Below, piece after piece: positions 51,892 to 61,590 of a stretch of 64,000 nt of DNA. This stretch comes from Ardenticatenaceae bacterium (lineage in GTDB: Bacteria > Chloroflexota > Anaerolineae > Promineifilales > Promineifilaceae): assembly GCA_020634435.1 (NCBI GenBank), contig JACKBS010000007.1, forward strand, positions 655,591 to 719,590, given 5' to 3'. The notes under the pieces are model-generated. The model was given only the letters and a program-made list of their open reading frames with translations. It had not been told where the DNA came from and ran no database searches. The position numbers and the translations under genes are program-made. How positions within the stretch are numbered: the first letter of the stretch is position 1; each line of letters starts with the position of its first letter.

Positions 51892-54800
51892 GTGAAAATT
51901 TGACCACCGCTGACTTTTTAGCCCATCTGCACAGCCAGGGCATCACGGTGTGGGCCGATGGCCAAAATCTGCGCTTCAACGCACCGCGTGATGGCTTTCC
52001 CCCTGCCCTACGCGACGAGCTGGTGGCCCGCAAAACAGAAGTGCTCGCTTTTCTAACCAGCGACAAAGTAGCCCCAGCCAGCAATGGCGTTCCGGCCAAG
52101 GCGGCGTTTGCCGCGCCGCGCACGCCGCTGGAGATGGCGATAGCAACCCTATGGCAGCAACTTTTGGGCCGCCAGCAAATTGGCATCCACGACATCTTTT
52201 TTGAGCAGGGCGGCGATTCGATCCTAGCCACCCAAACAGTTTCGTGGATTCGCCAGACGTATGGCGTGGACGTGTCGCTGCGGGCCTTGTTTACCGATCC
52301 CACGGTCGCCGGACTGGCGCACCACATTGACCAGGCCCAACAGGCCGCGCAAACCACGCAGCTGCCGCCGCTTCAGCCACGGCAACCAGCCGCCAGCGGT
52401 GCTGGTGATGTGCTTTCCTTCGCCCAGCAGCGCTCCTGGTTTTTGGATCAGCTGACGCCGGAAAATCCGTTTTACAACATGCCCAAGACGATTCGGCTGG
52501 TAGGCCAGCTCAATGTGGCCGCGCTTAGCCAAACGCTCAACGAAATTGTGCGCCGCCATGAAACGCTGCGGACGGTTTTTGCATTGGTAGACGGCCATCC
52601 GCGATCCTTTGTCACCCCTCAAGTGAAGCTGGAGCTACGCACCGCCAGCGTGCAGCACCTGCCCGAAGATGAACGGCTGGAGGCGGCACGCCAACTGCTG
52701 GTGCAAGAAGTGCAACGGCCGTTTGACCTTACACGCGGGCCATTGATACGGCCGTTTCTCGTCCAGCTCAGCCAGCAAGAACACATCCTCCAGCTCACCA
52801 TGCACCACATCGCCTCCGATGGCTGGTCTACCGGCGTGCTGCACCGCGAACTAGTGGCGCTGTACCCCGCCTTTTGCGCCGGGCAGCCCGCCCCCCTGCC
52901 TGACCTGCCCCTGCAATACGCCGACTTTGCCGCCTGGCAGCGCCGCTGGCTAACGGACGATGTACTGGCTGGCCACCTCGCCTACTGGCAGGGCCAATTG
53001 GCCAATTTGTCTACCTTGGAACTACCCACGGATCACCCACGCCCGCCCGTGCAAACCGTCAGTGGGGCGCGCCAGCTTTTTAAGCTGCCTGCCGACCTCA
53101 CCCAGGCGCTCGAAGCCCTGAGCCAACAAGAGAGCGTGACGCTGTTCATGCTGCTGCTGGCCACCTTCCAAACCTTGCTGCATCGCTATGCCAACCAGGA
53201 AGACATTGTCATCGGTTCGCCCATCGCCAACCGCAACCGCACCGAAATCGAGGGCTTGATTGGCTTTTTTGCCAACATGCTGGTCCTGCGCACCGATTTT
53301 TCCAATAACCCTTCGTTTCGCGAACTGCTACAGCGGGTGAAAGAGGTGGCCTTGTCGGCGTATGAGCATCAGGATTTGCCGTTTGAAAAACTGGTAGAAG
53401 AGCTGCAACCGGAGCGTGATCTCAGCCGGACGCCCATGTTCCAGGTGGTTTTTGCCCTGCAAAACGCCCCCATGCCCGCGCTGAAGCTGCCCAATCTCAC
53501 TCTCAGCTCGTTCCCCATCGACAAAGGTACGGCCGCTTACGATATCAACATGGCAATGTGGCAGACGGGTGGGGCCCTGCACGGCCGTATCGAGTACAAC
53601 ACCGATTTGTTTGACGCCGACACCGTCGCCCGCTTCATTCGCCACTTCCAGCAGCTGCTAACCGTCATCGTGGCCGCCCCAGACACCCCGGTTGCCGAGC
53701 TGCCCTTGCTCACCCTAGCGGAAGAGGCCCAGCTGGCCGCCTGGAACAACACCCAGGCCGACTATCCGCAAGACAGCGCCATCCACCACCTTTTTGAAGC
53801 GCAGGCAGCCCAAACACCAGGGAAAACGGCCGTTACCTTCGCCAACCAATCGTTTACCTATGCCGAACTAAACCAACGCGCCAATCAGATGGCCCACTAC
53901 CTGCAACATCTCGGCGTCGGCCCAGAAACGCTGGTTGGCCTGTGCGTGGAGCGTTCGCTGGAAATGTTTGTCGGGCTGCTCGGCATTCTGAAAGCGGGCG
54001 GGGCTTACCTGCCGCTGGACCCGGCCTTTCCGCCTGAGCGCCTCGCCTACATGGTGGAAGATGCCCAACTCGCCTTCCTGGTGACCCAGGAAAGCCTCAT
54101 TGCCGACTGGCAGTGGACCAACCAGACATGCCAGCTCATTTCTTTAGACGGTGATGAAACCAGCATCGCCACGCACGCCAGCAGCAATCTGCCAGCCTTG
54201 GCCAGCACTAACCAGTTGGCCTACACGATCTACACTTCCGGTTCTACCGGGCGGCCCAAAGGGGTGCAGATTCCCCACCGCGCCGTGGTGAACTTTTTAA
54301 ATGCCATGCGCCAGCAGCCTGGCCTGACTCAAGAAGATGTGCTGCTGTCCGTCACCACGCTCTCCTTCGACATTGCCGTGCTGGAGCTATTTTTACCGCT
54401 GGTGGTAGGGGCCGAGGTGATGCTGGTGAGTCGCGAAGTCGCCGCCGATGGGGCCGCCCTCATGGCAGCGCTAGCCGAGGCCAACGCCACCGTGATGCAG
54501 GCCACGCCCACCACCTGGCGCTTGCTGCTGGCCGCAGGCTGGGCAGGCAGCCCCACGCTAAAAATCCTGTGCGGCGGTGAGGCGCTGCCACCCGCCCTGG
54601 CCAACGAACTGGTGGACAAAGGGCGCTCCCTCTGGAATTTGTACGGCCCCACCGAAACCACCATCTGGTCAGCGTGCTACCAGATCACCGGCCCGGTGAG
54701 CAAGGTGCCGATTGGCCGCCCCATCGCCAACACCCAGATTTATGTGCTGGACACGCAGCGCCAGCCGGTGCCCATTGGCGTCATTGGTGAGATTTACATC

Positions 54801-55577
54801 GCTGGTGATGGCCTGGCGCGGGGATATTACGGCCGTCCCGAACTCACGTCCGAGCGTTTTGTGGCTGATCCATGGGGAAACGGCCGTATGTACAAAACTG
54901 GCGATCAAGGCCGCTGGCTGGCCGATGGCAACATTGAATTCCTCGGCCGCAACGACCACCAGGTGAAGGTGCGCGGCTACCGCATCGAGCTAGGCGAGAT
55001 TGAAGCCAATCTCAACCGCCACCCTGGCGTGGGGCAAGCGGTCCTCACCACCCACCGCGATGCCTCCGAATCCAGTGCCCTGGTCGCTTACATCATTCCG
55101 GCAGACAAAACCGCCCCGCCCGCCAGTGACGACCTTCGCGCCTACCTGGGCGAATCGCTGCCCGACTACATGATTCCCCACCTGTTCATCTTTTTAGAGA
55201 CGTACCCCCTGACGCCCAACGGCAAGATCGACCGTAAAGTGCTGCCAGCGCCAGAGCGGGAACAGCTCAGCCAGACCCATCACTTTGTGGCCCCCGGCAC
55301 CGCCTTCGAGGAAGTGCTGGCCGAAGTGTGGGAAGAAGTGCTCAACCTCGCCCCCATTGGCATCCACGATAACTTCTTCAATTTGGGTGGCCACTCGCTG
55401 CTGGCCACCCAGGTTGTATCGCGCATTCGCGACCGGTTTGAGATTGCCCTGCCGGTGCGCCATTTGTTTGAAGCCCCAACCATCGCCCAACTGGCGGATC
55501 GTGTTGAGCAAATCCTTCTCGCTGAAATTGAAGCCCTAGACGATGAAGAAGCGGGACAACTTTTGGAAGAATATTAG
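51888..55577 (+). CDS. NRPS: TubC docking - PCP - C - A - PCP
   Basis: 1229 residues. 1-55 TubC-type N-terminal docking domain; 78-150 first PCP with EQGGDSILATQ (Ser111); 175-600 condensation domain with an intact HHIASDG (His306-His307-Asp311); 630-1125 adenylation domain with YTSGSTGRPKG, SFDIAVLELF, YGPTETTIW, YKTGDQGRW and NGKIDRK; 1135-1210 second PCP with NLGGHSLLATQ (Ser1170). The A-domain pocket residues I align by eye read D-I-L-A-L-G-L-I-W-K, near glycine-type codes. No epimerase. The first PCP has no adenylation domain in cis, so loading must be in trans. Confidence 0.93.
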   Translation: MSENLTTADFLAHLHSQGITVWADGQNLRFNAPRDGFPPALRDELVARKTEVLAFLTSDKVAPASNGVPAKAAFAAPRTPLEMAIATLWQQLLGRQQIGIHDIFFEQGGDSILATQTVSWIRQTYGVDVSLRALFTDPTVAGLAHHIDQAQQAAQTTQLPPLQPRQPAASGAGDVLSFAQQRSWFLDQLTPENPFYNMPKTIRLVGQLNVAALSQTLNEIVRRHETLRTVFALVDGHPRSFVTPQVKLELRTASVQHLPEDERLEAARQLLVQEVQRPFDLTRGPLIRPFLVQLSQQEHILQLTMHHIASDGWSTGVLHRELVALYPAFCAGQPAPLPDLPLQYADFAAWQRRWLTDDVLAGHLAYWQGQLANLSTLELPTDHPRPPVQTVSGARQLFKLPADLTQALEALSQQESVTLFMLLLATFQTLLHRYANQEDIVIGSPIANRNRTEIEGLIGFFANMLVLRTDFSNNPSFRELLQRVKEVALSAYEHQDLPFEKLVEELQPERDLSRTPMFQVVFALQNAPMPALKLPNLTLSSFPIDKGTAAYDINMAMWQTGGALHGRIEYNTDLFDADTVARFIRHFQQLLTVIVAAPDTPVAELPLLTLAEEAQLAAWNNTQADYPQDSAIHHLFEAQAAQTPGKTAVTFANQSFTYAELNQRANQMAHYLQHLGVGPETLVGLCVERSLEMFVGLLGILKAGGAYLPLDPAFPPERLAYMVEDAQLAFLVTQESLIADWQWTNQTCQLISLDGDETSIATHASSNLPALASTNQLAYTIYTSGSTGRPKGVQIPHRAVVNFLNAMRQQPGLTQEDVLLSVTTLSFDIAVLELFLPLVVGAEVMLVSREVAADGAALMAALAEANATVMQATPTTWRLLLAAGWAGSPTLKILCGGEALPPALANELVDKGRSLWNLYGPTETTIWSACYQITGPVSKVPIGRPIANTQIYVLDTQRQPVPIGVIGEIYIAGDGLARGYYGRPELTSERFVADPWGNGRMYKTGDQGRWLADGNIEFLGRNDHQVKVRGYRIELGEIEANLNRHPGVGQAVLTTHRDASESSALVAYIIPADKTAPPASDDLRAYLGESLPDYMIPHLFIFLETYPLTPNGKIDRKVLPAPEREQLSQTHHFVAPGTAFEEVLAEVWEEVLNLAPIGIHDNFFNLGGHSLLATQVVSRIRDRFEIALPVRHLFEAPTIAQLADRVEQILLAEIEALDDEEAGQLLEEY

Positions 55578-55580
55578 TTT

Positions 55581-58500
55581 ATGAATATTTCGAATCTATC
55601 TGAAAACAAACGGGCTCTCCTGGAGCAACGACTACAAAAAGCGCGGGCCAAAGAAAACAAACCCGCAGCCATTCCGCCGCGCCCGGCAGATGCGCCCGCT
55701 GTGCTTTCCTTTTCCCAACGTCGTCTGTGGTTCCTCTCGCAGTGGCAGCCGGATAACCCCGCCTACAACATGCGGCTAATGCTGCGCCTGGTTGGCGACC
55801 TGGATGTTGATGCCTTGTACCAGGCATTCATGACGATCATGCAGCGTCATGAGGTGCTGCAAATGGTGTACCAGGCTGGCGATGCACAGGCTGCTGGGGA
55901 ACCATTTCAGACGGCACACCCGCAGCCCACTTTAACCTTGGATCAAATTGATTTGCGCCACCTGCCCTCAGCAGAACGTGAAGATGAGTTATACCGCCTG
56001 GCCCACGAAGAAATTCACCGCCCCTTCGACCTGGCGCACGATCTGCCCATCCGCACCACCCTGCTGCGGGTGGCGGCAGATGAGCATGTGCTGGTGCTTA
56101 CCATTCATCACATTGCCACGGATGATTGGTCCTGGCGAGTTCTCATCGAAGAGCTGATGGCCAGCTACCGCGCCTTTAGCGAGGGTGAAGCGGTAGAGCT
56201 GCCAGAGCTGCCTATTCAATATGCCGATTTTGCCCACTGGCAGCGCACCTGGCTGGAAGAAAATGTGCTGGAAAAGCAGCTCAACTATTGGCGGCAGCAG
56301 CTGCAAGATGTCCCCGCGGAGATGGAACTGCCCACCGACCGACCCCATCCGCCCATACGGACCTATGCCGGAGCCAACTACACGTTTCCACTGCCGCTAA
56401 CGTTAAGCAAGGCCGTGCAAAACATGGCGCAAGAACTGGGCGTGACCCCCTTCATGATTTTGCTCACCGCGCTCCAGCTGTTGTTGCAGCGTTACACGGG
56501 CCAGGATGACATTGTGGTAGGTTCGCCCATTGCCGGGCGAAATCGCTCGGAAATTGAGGGGCTGATTGGCTTTTTTGTGAACACGCTCGTGTTCCGCACC
56601 GATCTTACGGGCAACCCCACGGTTGCCGATCTGCTGCAACAGGTGCGGGAAACCACTTTGGCGGCGTACGAACATCAGGACTTGCCGTTTGAGCGGCTGG
56701 TGGAGGAATTGCACCCGGAGCGCTCGCTGAGCCATACGCCGATATTCCAGGTGCTGTTTAACTATCACAATGCGCCGCGCACAACGCTGGCGCTGCCTAA
56801 TTTGCGCGTGGAGCGCCTGCCGGTGGAGAGCGACACGGCCAAATTTGATCTGAGTCTGGCGGTGGTGGATACAGATGATGGGATTCGGGCAACGTTTAAC
56901 TACAATGTTGACCTCTTTAACGAGGAGACCATTGCCCGAATGGCAGGCCATTTTGCCACCCTGCTGGAAGGCATGGTGAGCGATCCCCAGCAGCCCATTC
57001 ATGAGCTGCCCCTGCTTACCCCGGCTGAACGCCAGCAAATTGAATCGTGGCATGGCGATACGGCCGTTTTCCCCCCCATAACCAGCGTACAGCAAATTTT
57101 CGAAGCCCAGGTTGAGCAGACGCCGGAGAATACGGCCGTTTCCTTCGAGGAACAGAGCTACACCTACGCCGAACTTAACCAACGCGCCAACCAGCTGGCT
57201 CACCATCTACAAAGGTTGGGCGTAAAACCAGACATGCGCGTGGGGCTTTTTGTAGACCGCTCCCTGGAAATTTTGGTGGGCATCTTGGGAGTCATCAAAG
57301 CCGGGGGCGCGTATGTGCCCATCGATCCAATTTACCCGCCAGATCGGATTCACTTCATGTTGGAAGATGTCGGCGCGTCCATCCTGCTAACCCAGGCGGA
57401 GTTGGCCCCAGAGCTGCCCGATTTAGGCGAGATTGAGATTATTGCGCTGGATGCCGATTGGCCCACGGTTGCCCAAAACAGCAGCGCCAACCCGCCGGTC
57501 TGTGTGGAACCGAACAATTTGATGTATTTGCTTTTTACGTCGGGTTCAACCGGGCAGCCCAAGGGCGTGGCGGTTGAGCACCGCAACTTTGTGAATTACA
57601 TTCAGGGCTTGCCGAAGCATCTAGAGGTGCCTGCGGGGTTAAGCTACGCGATGGTAACCACTTTTTCGGCCGATTTGGGTTCGACAAACGTGTTTGGTGC
57701 CTTGTGTACGGGCGGCCAGGTACACATCATCTCCTATGAGCGAGCCGCCGATCCTCCTGCCCTGGCTGATTATTTCAGCCGCCATCCCATCGACGTGATG
57801 AAGCTGGTGCCCAGCCACTTTGAAGCGCTGCAAGCCTTCTCTGGGCCAGAACCATTTATTCCCAAACACCGCCTGATCTTTGCGGGCGAGGCCTGCCCGT
57901 GGGAAACCATTGCCCAGGTTCAGGCTGCGCGGCCGGACTGCGCCATTCAAAGTTATTACGGCCCCACCGAGACGACGGTGTCGGCGTTAAACTTTCATGT
58001 ACCAGCCAGACCGCTTGATGTGCATACAACGGCCGTTCCCCTCGGCAATCCTTTACCCAACGTCCGCGCCTACATTTTGGATGCCCAGAGGCGCTTTGTG
58101 CCGGTTGGTGTGCCTGGTGAGCTGTACATCGGCGGTCGGGGCGTCAGCCGGGGGTACCTCAATCGGCCGGAACTGACAGAGCAGCGTTATCTGCCCGATC
58201 CTTGGGCGGTAGAGCTGGGGGCGACCATGTACCGCACGGGCGACCGCGCGCGCTATTTGCCCGACGGTAACATCGAATTTTTGGGCCGCATCGATCAACA
58301 GGTGAAAATTCGCGGCTACCGGGTTGAGTTGGGTGAAATTGAAGCCATCCTGACTGAGGACAAAACCGTGCAGGATGTGGCGGTGATCCTGCGCGAGGAT
58401 ACGCCTGGCGACAAGCGGCTGGTTGCTTACGTGGTACCGGCAGATGGCCAGGTTGAAGAAGTCAACTTTACTCCTTTGCGCGACTTTTTACGCGAGCGGC

Positions 58501-61013
58501 TGCCCAGCTACATGGTGCCCACCGCGTTTATCCCGTTGGCCAAAATTCCGCTCAATCCTAATGGCAAGGTGGATCGAAAAGCGCTGCCGTTGCCGGAATA
58601 CGGCCGTTCCACCACCGCCGCTGAATTTGTGGCTCCAACTACCCCGCTGGAAACAGAGATCGCTGCCATTTGGGCCGACGTGCTGGAAATTGAACAGGTG
58701 AGCATCGACGATAACTTCTTTGATCTGGGTGGCGAATCGTTTAAAGCGATCCGTGTCGTGCGCCAGATTGGGGATGGGGTAAGCGTGATGGACCTGTTCA
58801 AATACCCCACCATCCGCGAACTGGCCGCTTATCTGGAAAACGATGAGCCCAAGCACGATGGGTTGCTCCATGAATTAACGCGCCGCACGGCACAGCCAAA
58901 GACGCATTCGCTGGTTTGTGTACCTTTTGGTGGGGCCAGTGCGATTGTCTTTCAGCCGCTGGCTCTGGCGCTGCCGCAGGATTACGCACTTTACTCCGTG
59001 CAGATTCCAGGACATGATTTTGCCTGCCGTGGTGAGAACCTGCGACCTATGCCTGTGGTAGCACAGCAGTGCGCCACTGAAATTATGGAAACCATTGAAG
59101 GCCCGGTGGTGCTGTATGGTCACTGCGTGGGCGGTGGCATGGCCGTAGAAATTGCCCAGCTTTTAGAAGCGGCCGGTCGAGAAGTTGAATGTATTTTCAT
59201 GGGCGGTACTTTCCCCGCACCTCGCCTGCCTGGCAGGCTCTTTGAATGGATTTCGCGCAGCCGCAGCCGCCGTTCAAATCGAGCAACGGTTGATTTCTTG
59301 CGATCGCTGGGTGGCTTTAGCGAAGGGCTTGACCCAGAAGAGCAAGAATTTATGCTGGATGGCTTGCGCCATGACGTGGAGGAAGTGGAAGATTATTACA
59401 CGGAAGTGTATGCGACTCCCCTGGAACAGAAGCTAAAAGCGCCGATTGTGTCCATTGTAGGTGAAATGGATCGTGTGGCGGAATTTTACGAAGAGCGGTA
59501 TCTGGAATGGGACTATTTTACAGATACTGTCGGCCTGAAAACGATTCCGTTGGCCGGTCACTATTTTATTAAACATCAACCGGACCAATTGGCGGAGATT
59601 ATTCATGATGTGCTGAGGGGGGAAACGGCCGTATCTCCCACAGAATCGCCTGCACCCATCGAACGTAGTAACCTCAACACCTTCTTTGTCGTCGCTTTTG
59701 GCCAGCTCATTTCCCTAATTGGCACGAATCTAACCACCTTTGCCCTGAGCGTGTGGGCCTTGGAGCAGACGGGCCAGGTCTCGGAGTTTGCGCTGATCAA
59801 TGTTTTCGGCCGTCTGCCCGCCATTTTGTTTGCCCCCCTGGCTGGCGCCATCGCCGATCGATACGATCGCCGCAAAGTGATGATTTTCAGCGATGTCCTG
59901 GCTGCCTGTTCCACCGTGGCGGTAGCATTTTTCTTTTGGACGGATTCGCTCCAAATCTGGCATCTTTACATAACGGCAACAATTGGTTCGATCTCGATGA
60001 CCTTCCAGGAACCCGCCTATACCGCCGCTATCACCCAATTGATTCCCAAGCGTTACCTGGGCCACGCCAACGGTATTGTCCAGTTTGGCTCAGCCACTGG
60101 CCGCATGTTGGCCTTATTCCTCGGCGGTATTTTGGTTATCACTATCGGCCTCGGCGGTGTGTTCATCATAGACTTTGTCACGTTCCTGTTTGCCATTTCC
60201 ACCCTGCTGTTCATTCGTTTCCCCAACACCTTGTTCCGCATGCGGGAAGAACCCCTACTCAAGGAAATTACGCGCGGTTGGGATTACATCATCAAACGCA
60301 AGGGATTGGTGGCTATGATTGTCTTCTTTGCCATCGTGAACTTTTTCCTGAGCATTGTTACCGTGCTAAGCATGCCGCTGGTTTTGGCCTACGAATCGGC
60401 CGCAGTTCTGGGCGGCGTTGCGGCCATGCTGGGCGCAGGCATGCTGGTTGGCGGCGTGCTGATGGGCTTCTGGGGCGGTACCGAGCGACGTATGACGGGC
60501 ATGATTGCCTTTGTTGGCGTATCGGGGTTGGCCTCAATCATTATGGGGATTCAACCAAATGCGGTTTATGCGGCCGTTGGCTTCTTTGGTCTCGGCCTCA
60601 CCGGGGCGTTGATCGACGCCCACTGGCGCACATTGATCCAAACCAAAGTCGGGCTTGAACTTCAAGGGCGGGTTTTATCCACCAATCGGATGCTGGCCCT
60701 CTCCACCATGCCGCTGGGAGCATTGGCAGCTGGACCATTGGTTGATCGTGTTTTTGAACCACTTATGGCAAATGAAGGGCTTATATCTTCAACAATTGGC
60801 AGCTTTATTGGCGCGGGACCAGGTCGAGGCATTGCCCTACTCATGATCATTGTGGGCTTGCTGCGCATTGTCCTGGCGTCTATCGGGTTTAGCTATAAAC
60901 CGTTGCGCAACATGGAGGATGACCTACCCGATGCCGTTCCCGACGCCATCATTGTGGCCGACAAAGATGTCTTACAAGCTATGGCGGATAAACAGCTTGA
61001 GGGGGCGGCATAA
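55581..61013 (+). CDS. NRPS: C - A - PCP - TE - MFS exporter fusion
   Basis: 1810 residues, three bases after the previous stop. About 40-470 condensation, motif HHIATDD in place of HHxxxDG. About 500-1000 adenylation (FTSGSTGQPKG, YGPTETTVSA, YRTGDRA, NGKVDRK). About 1020-1090 PCP with DLGGESFKA (Ser1053). About 1105-1345 thioesterase with GHCVGG (Cys1182 instead of Ser), possible Asp1297 and His1327. About 1365-1785 MFS transporter: NTFFVVAFGQLISLIGTNLT, ADRYDRRKVMIF, about 12 TM. The pocket starts D-L-T-K, like Asp/Asn codes. The frame is continuous and no start codon with ribosome site separates TE from MFS. Confidence 0.93.
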   Translation: MNISNLSENKRALLEQRLQKARAKENKPAAIPPRPADAPAVLSFSQRRLWFLSQWQPDNPAYNMRLMLRLVGDLDVDALYQAFMTIMQRHEVLQMVYQAGDAQAAGEPFQTAHPQPTLTLDQIDLRHLPSAEREDELYRLAHEEIHRPFDLAHDLPIRTTLLRVAADEHVLVLTIHHIATDDWSWRVLIEELMASYRAFSEGEAVELPELPIQYADFAHWQRTWLEENVLEKQLNYWRQQLQDVPAEMELPTDRPHPPIRTYAGANYTFPLPLTLSKAVQNMAQELGVTPFMILLTALQLLLQRYTGQDDIVVGSPIAGRNRSEIEGLIGFFVNTLVFRTDLTGNPTVADLLQQVRETTLAAYEHQDLPFERLVEELHPERSLSHTPIFQVLFNYHNAPRTTLALPNLRVERLPVESDTAKFDLSLAVVDTDDGIRATFNYNVDLFNEETIARMAGHFATLLEGMVSDPQQPIHELPLLTPAERQQIESWHGDTAVFPPITSVQQIFEAQVEQTPENTAVSFEEQSYTYAELNQRANQLAHHLQRLGVKPDMRVGLFVDRSLEILVGILGVIKAGGAYVPIDPIYPPDRIHFMLEDVGASILLTQAELAPELPDLGEIEIIALDADWPTVAQNSSANPPVCVEPNNLMYLLFTSGSTGQPKGVAVEHRNFVNYIQGLPKHLEVPAGLSYAMVTTFSADLGSTNVFGALCTGGQVHIISYERAADPPALADYFSRHPIDVMKLVPSHFEALQAFSGPEPFIPKHRLIFAGEACPWETIAQVQAARPDCAIQSYYGPTETTVSALNFHVPARPLDVHTTAVPLGNPLPNVRAYILDAQRRFVPVGVPGELYIGGRGVSRGYLNRPELTEQRYLPDPWAVELGATMYRTGDRARYLPDGNIEFLGRIDQQVKIRGYRVELGEIEAILTEDKTVQDVAVILREDTPGDKRLVAYVVPADGQVEEVNFTPLRDFLRERLPSYMVPTAFIPLAKIPLNPNGKVDRKALPLPEYGRSTTAAEFVAPTTPLETEIAAIWADVLEIEQVSIDDNFFDLGGESFKAIRVVRQIGDGVSVMDLFKYPTIRELAAYLENDEPKHDGLLHELTRRTAQPKTHSLVCVPFGGASAIVFQPLALALPQDYALYSVQIPGHDFACRGENLRPMPVVAQQCATEIMETIEGPVVLYGHCVGGGMAVEIAQLLEAAGREVECIFMGGTFPAPRLPGRLFEWISRSRSRRSNRATVDFLRSLGGFSEGLDPEEQEFMLDGLRHDVEEVEDYYTEVYATPLEQKLKAPIVSIVGEMDRVAEFYEERYLEWDYFTDTVGLKTIPLAGHYFIKHQPDQLAEIIHDVLRGETAVSPTESPAPIERSNLNTFFVVAFGQLISLIGTNLTTFALSVWALEQTGQVSEFALINVFGRLPAILFAPLAGAIADRYDRRKVMIFSDVLAACSTVAVAFFFWTDSLQIWHLYITATIGSISMTFQEPAYTAAITQLIPKRYLGHANGIVQFGSATGRMLALFLGGILVITIGLGGVFIIDFVTFLFAISTLLFIRFPNTLFRMREEPLLKEITRGWDYIIKRKGLVAMIVFFAIVNFFLSIVTVLSMPLVLAYESAAVLGGVAAMLGAGMLVGGVLMGFWGGTERRMTGMIAFVGVSGLASIIMGIQPNAVYAAVGFFGLGLTGALIDAHWRTLIQTKVGLELQGRVLSTNRMLALSTMPLGALAAGPLVDRVFEPLMANEGLISSTIGSFIGAGPGRGIALLMIIVGLLRIVLASIGFSYKPLRNMEDDLPDAVPDAIIVADKDVLQAMADKQLEGAA

Positions 61014-61032
61014 AGCGAGATTGTAGGATCAG

Positions 61033-61569
61033 CTAATCAAAGCCAAGTTGGCTTAGCTCGTGGCGTAAGCCAGCAGCCAATTCCTGGAATTCCGCTTCAG
61101 ATAATTCCAGGACGCCATTACCAAAACGGAGGGCATTGAGCTGCTGTTCTTCAAACGGCAGCCCTGGCGGCAAAGGGGCAACATGCCAATGCACATGGCG
61201 ATTGCCCTGCTGGCTGCCTAAGGAGAGAATGTAGACACGCTCCGGCTGAACATATCTTCTTGTTGCTTCAGCCACGTGGTAAATGAGCGTCTGGAGCCGG
61301 AGATATTCTTCTGAGGAGAAATCGGCCGTTACCTGCTCTTTGTGGGCCTTCGGTGCAACCAAACTGTAGCCGTAAAGAACTGGATATTTATTTAGAAAGA
61401 CGATTGCCTCTTCATTTTCAAAAACAATATGGTGAGGATTGTCTGAATTACCCGCTACAAGTTGGCAAATAAAGCACGGGGTAGTTTGAATTGTCTCCAC
61501 ATATGCTTCCGTATCAAACGGTTGTCGTCTCATCTCCATCCGGGCAATATCTTGTTGGTTCTTCTTCAT
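61033..61569 (-). CDS. HIT-family hydrolase/transferase
   Basis: 178 residues. Histidine-triad motif NRHVHWHVAPLPP (His125, His127, His129). The N-terminal CFICQLVAG pair may bind zinc, as in many HIT proteins, followed by VLYGYSLVAPKAHKEQVTAD. These enzymes hydrolyse nucleotide phosphoramidates or dinucleoside polyphosphates. Convergent with the NRPS gene and 21 bases from the MFS gene, probably co-transcribed with it. Confidence 0.88.
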   Translation of the reverse strand: MKKNQQDIARMEMRRQPFDTEAYVETIQTTPCFICQLVAGNSDNPHHIVFENEEAIVFLNKYPVLYGYSLVAPKAHKEQVTADFSSEEYLRLQTLIYHVAEATRRYVQPERVYILSLGSQQGNRHVHWHVAPLPPGLPFEEQQLNALRFGNGVLELSEAEFQELAAGLRHELSQLGFD

Positions 61570-61590
61570 CACCAAAGCTCCAGTATCTTC

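Noticed and set aside
45702..61013. Butirosin-like aminoglycoside cluster
   Set aside because: Only the carrier-bound decarboxylation/transfer logic resembles butirosin. Aminocyclitol and sugar genes are absent and the core is an NRPS.
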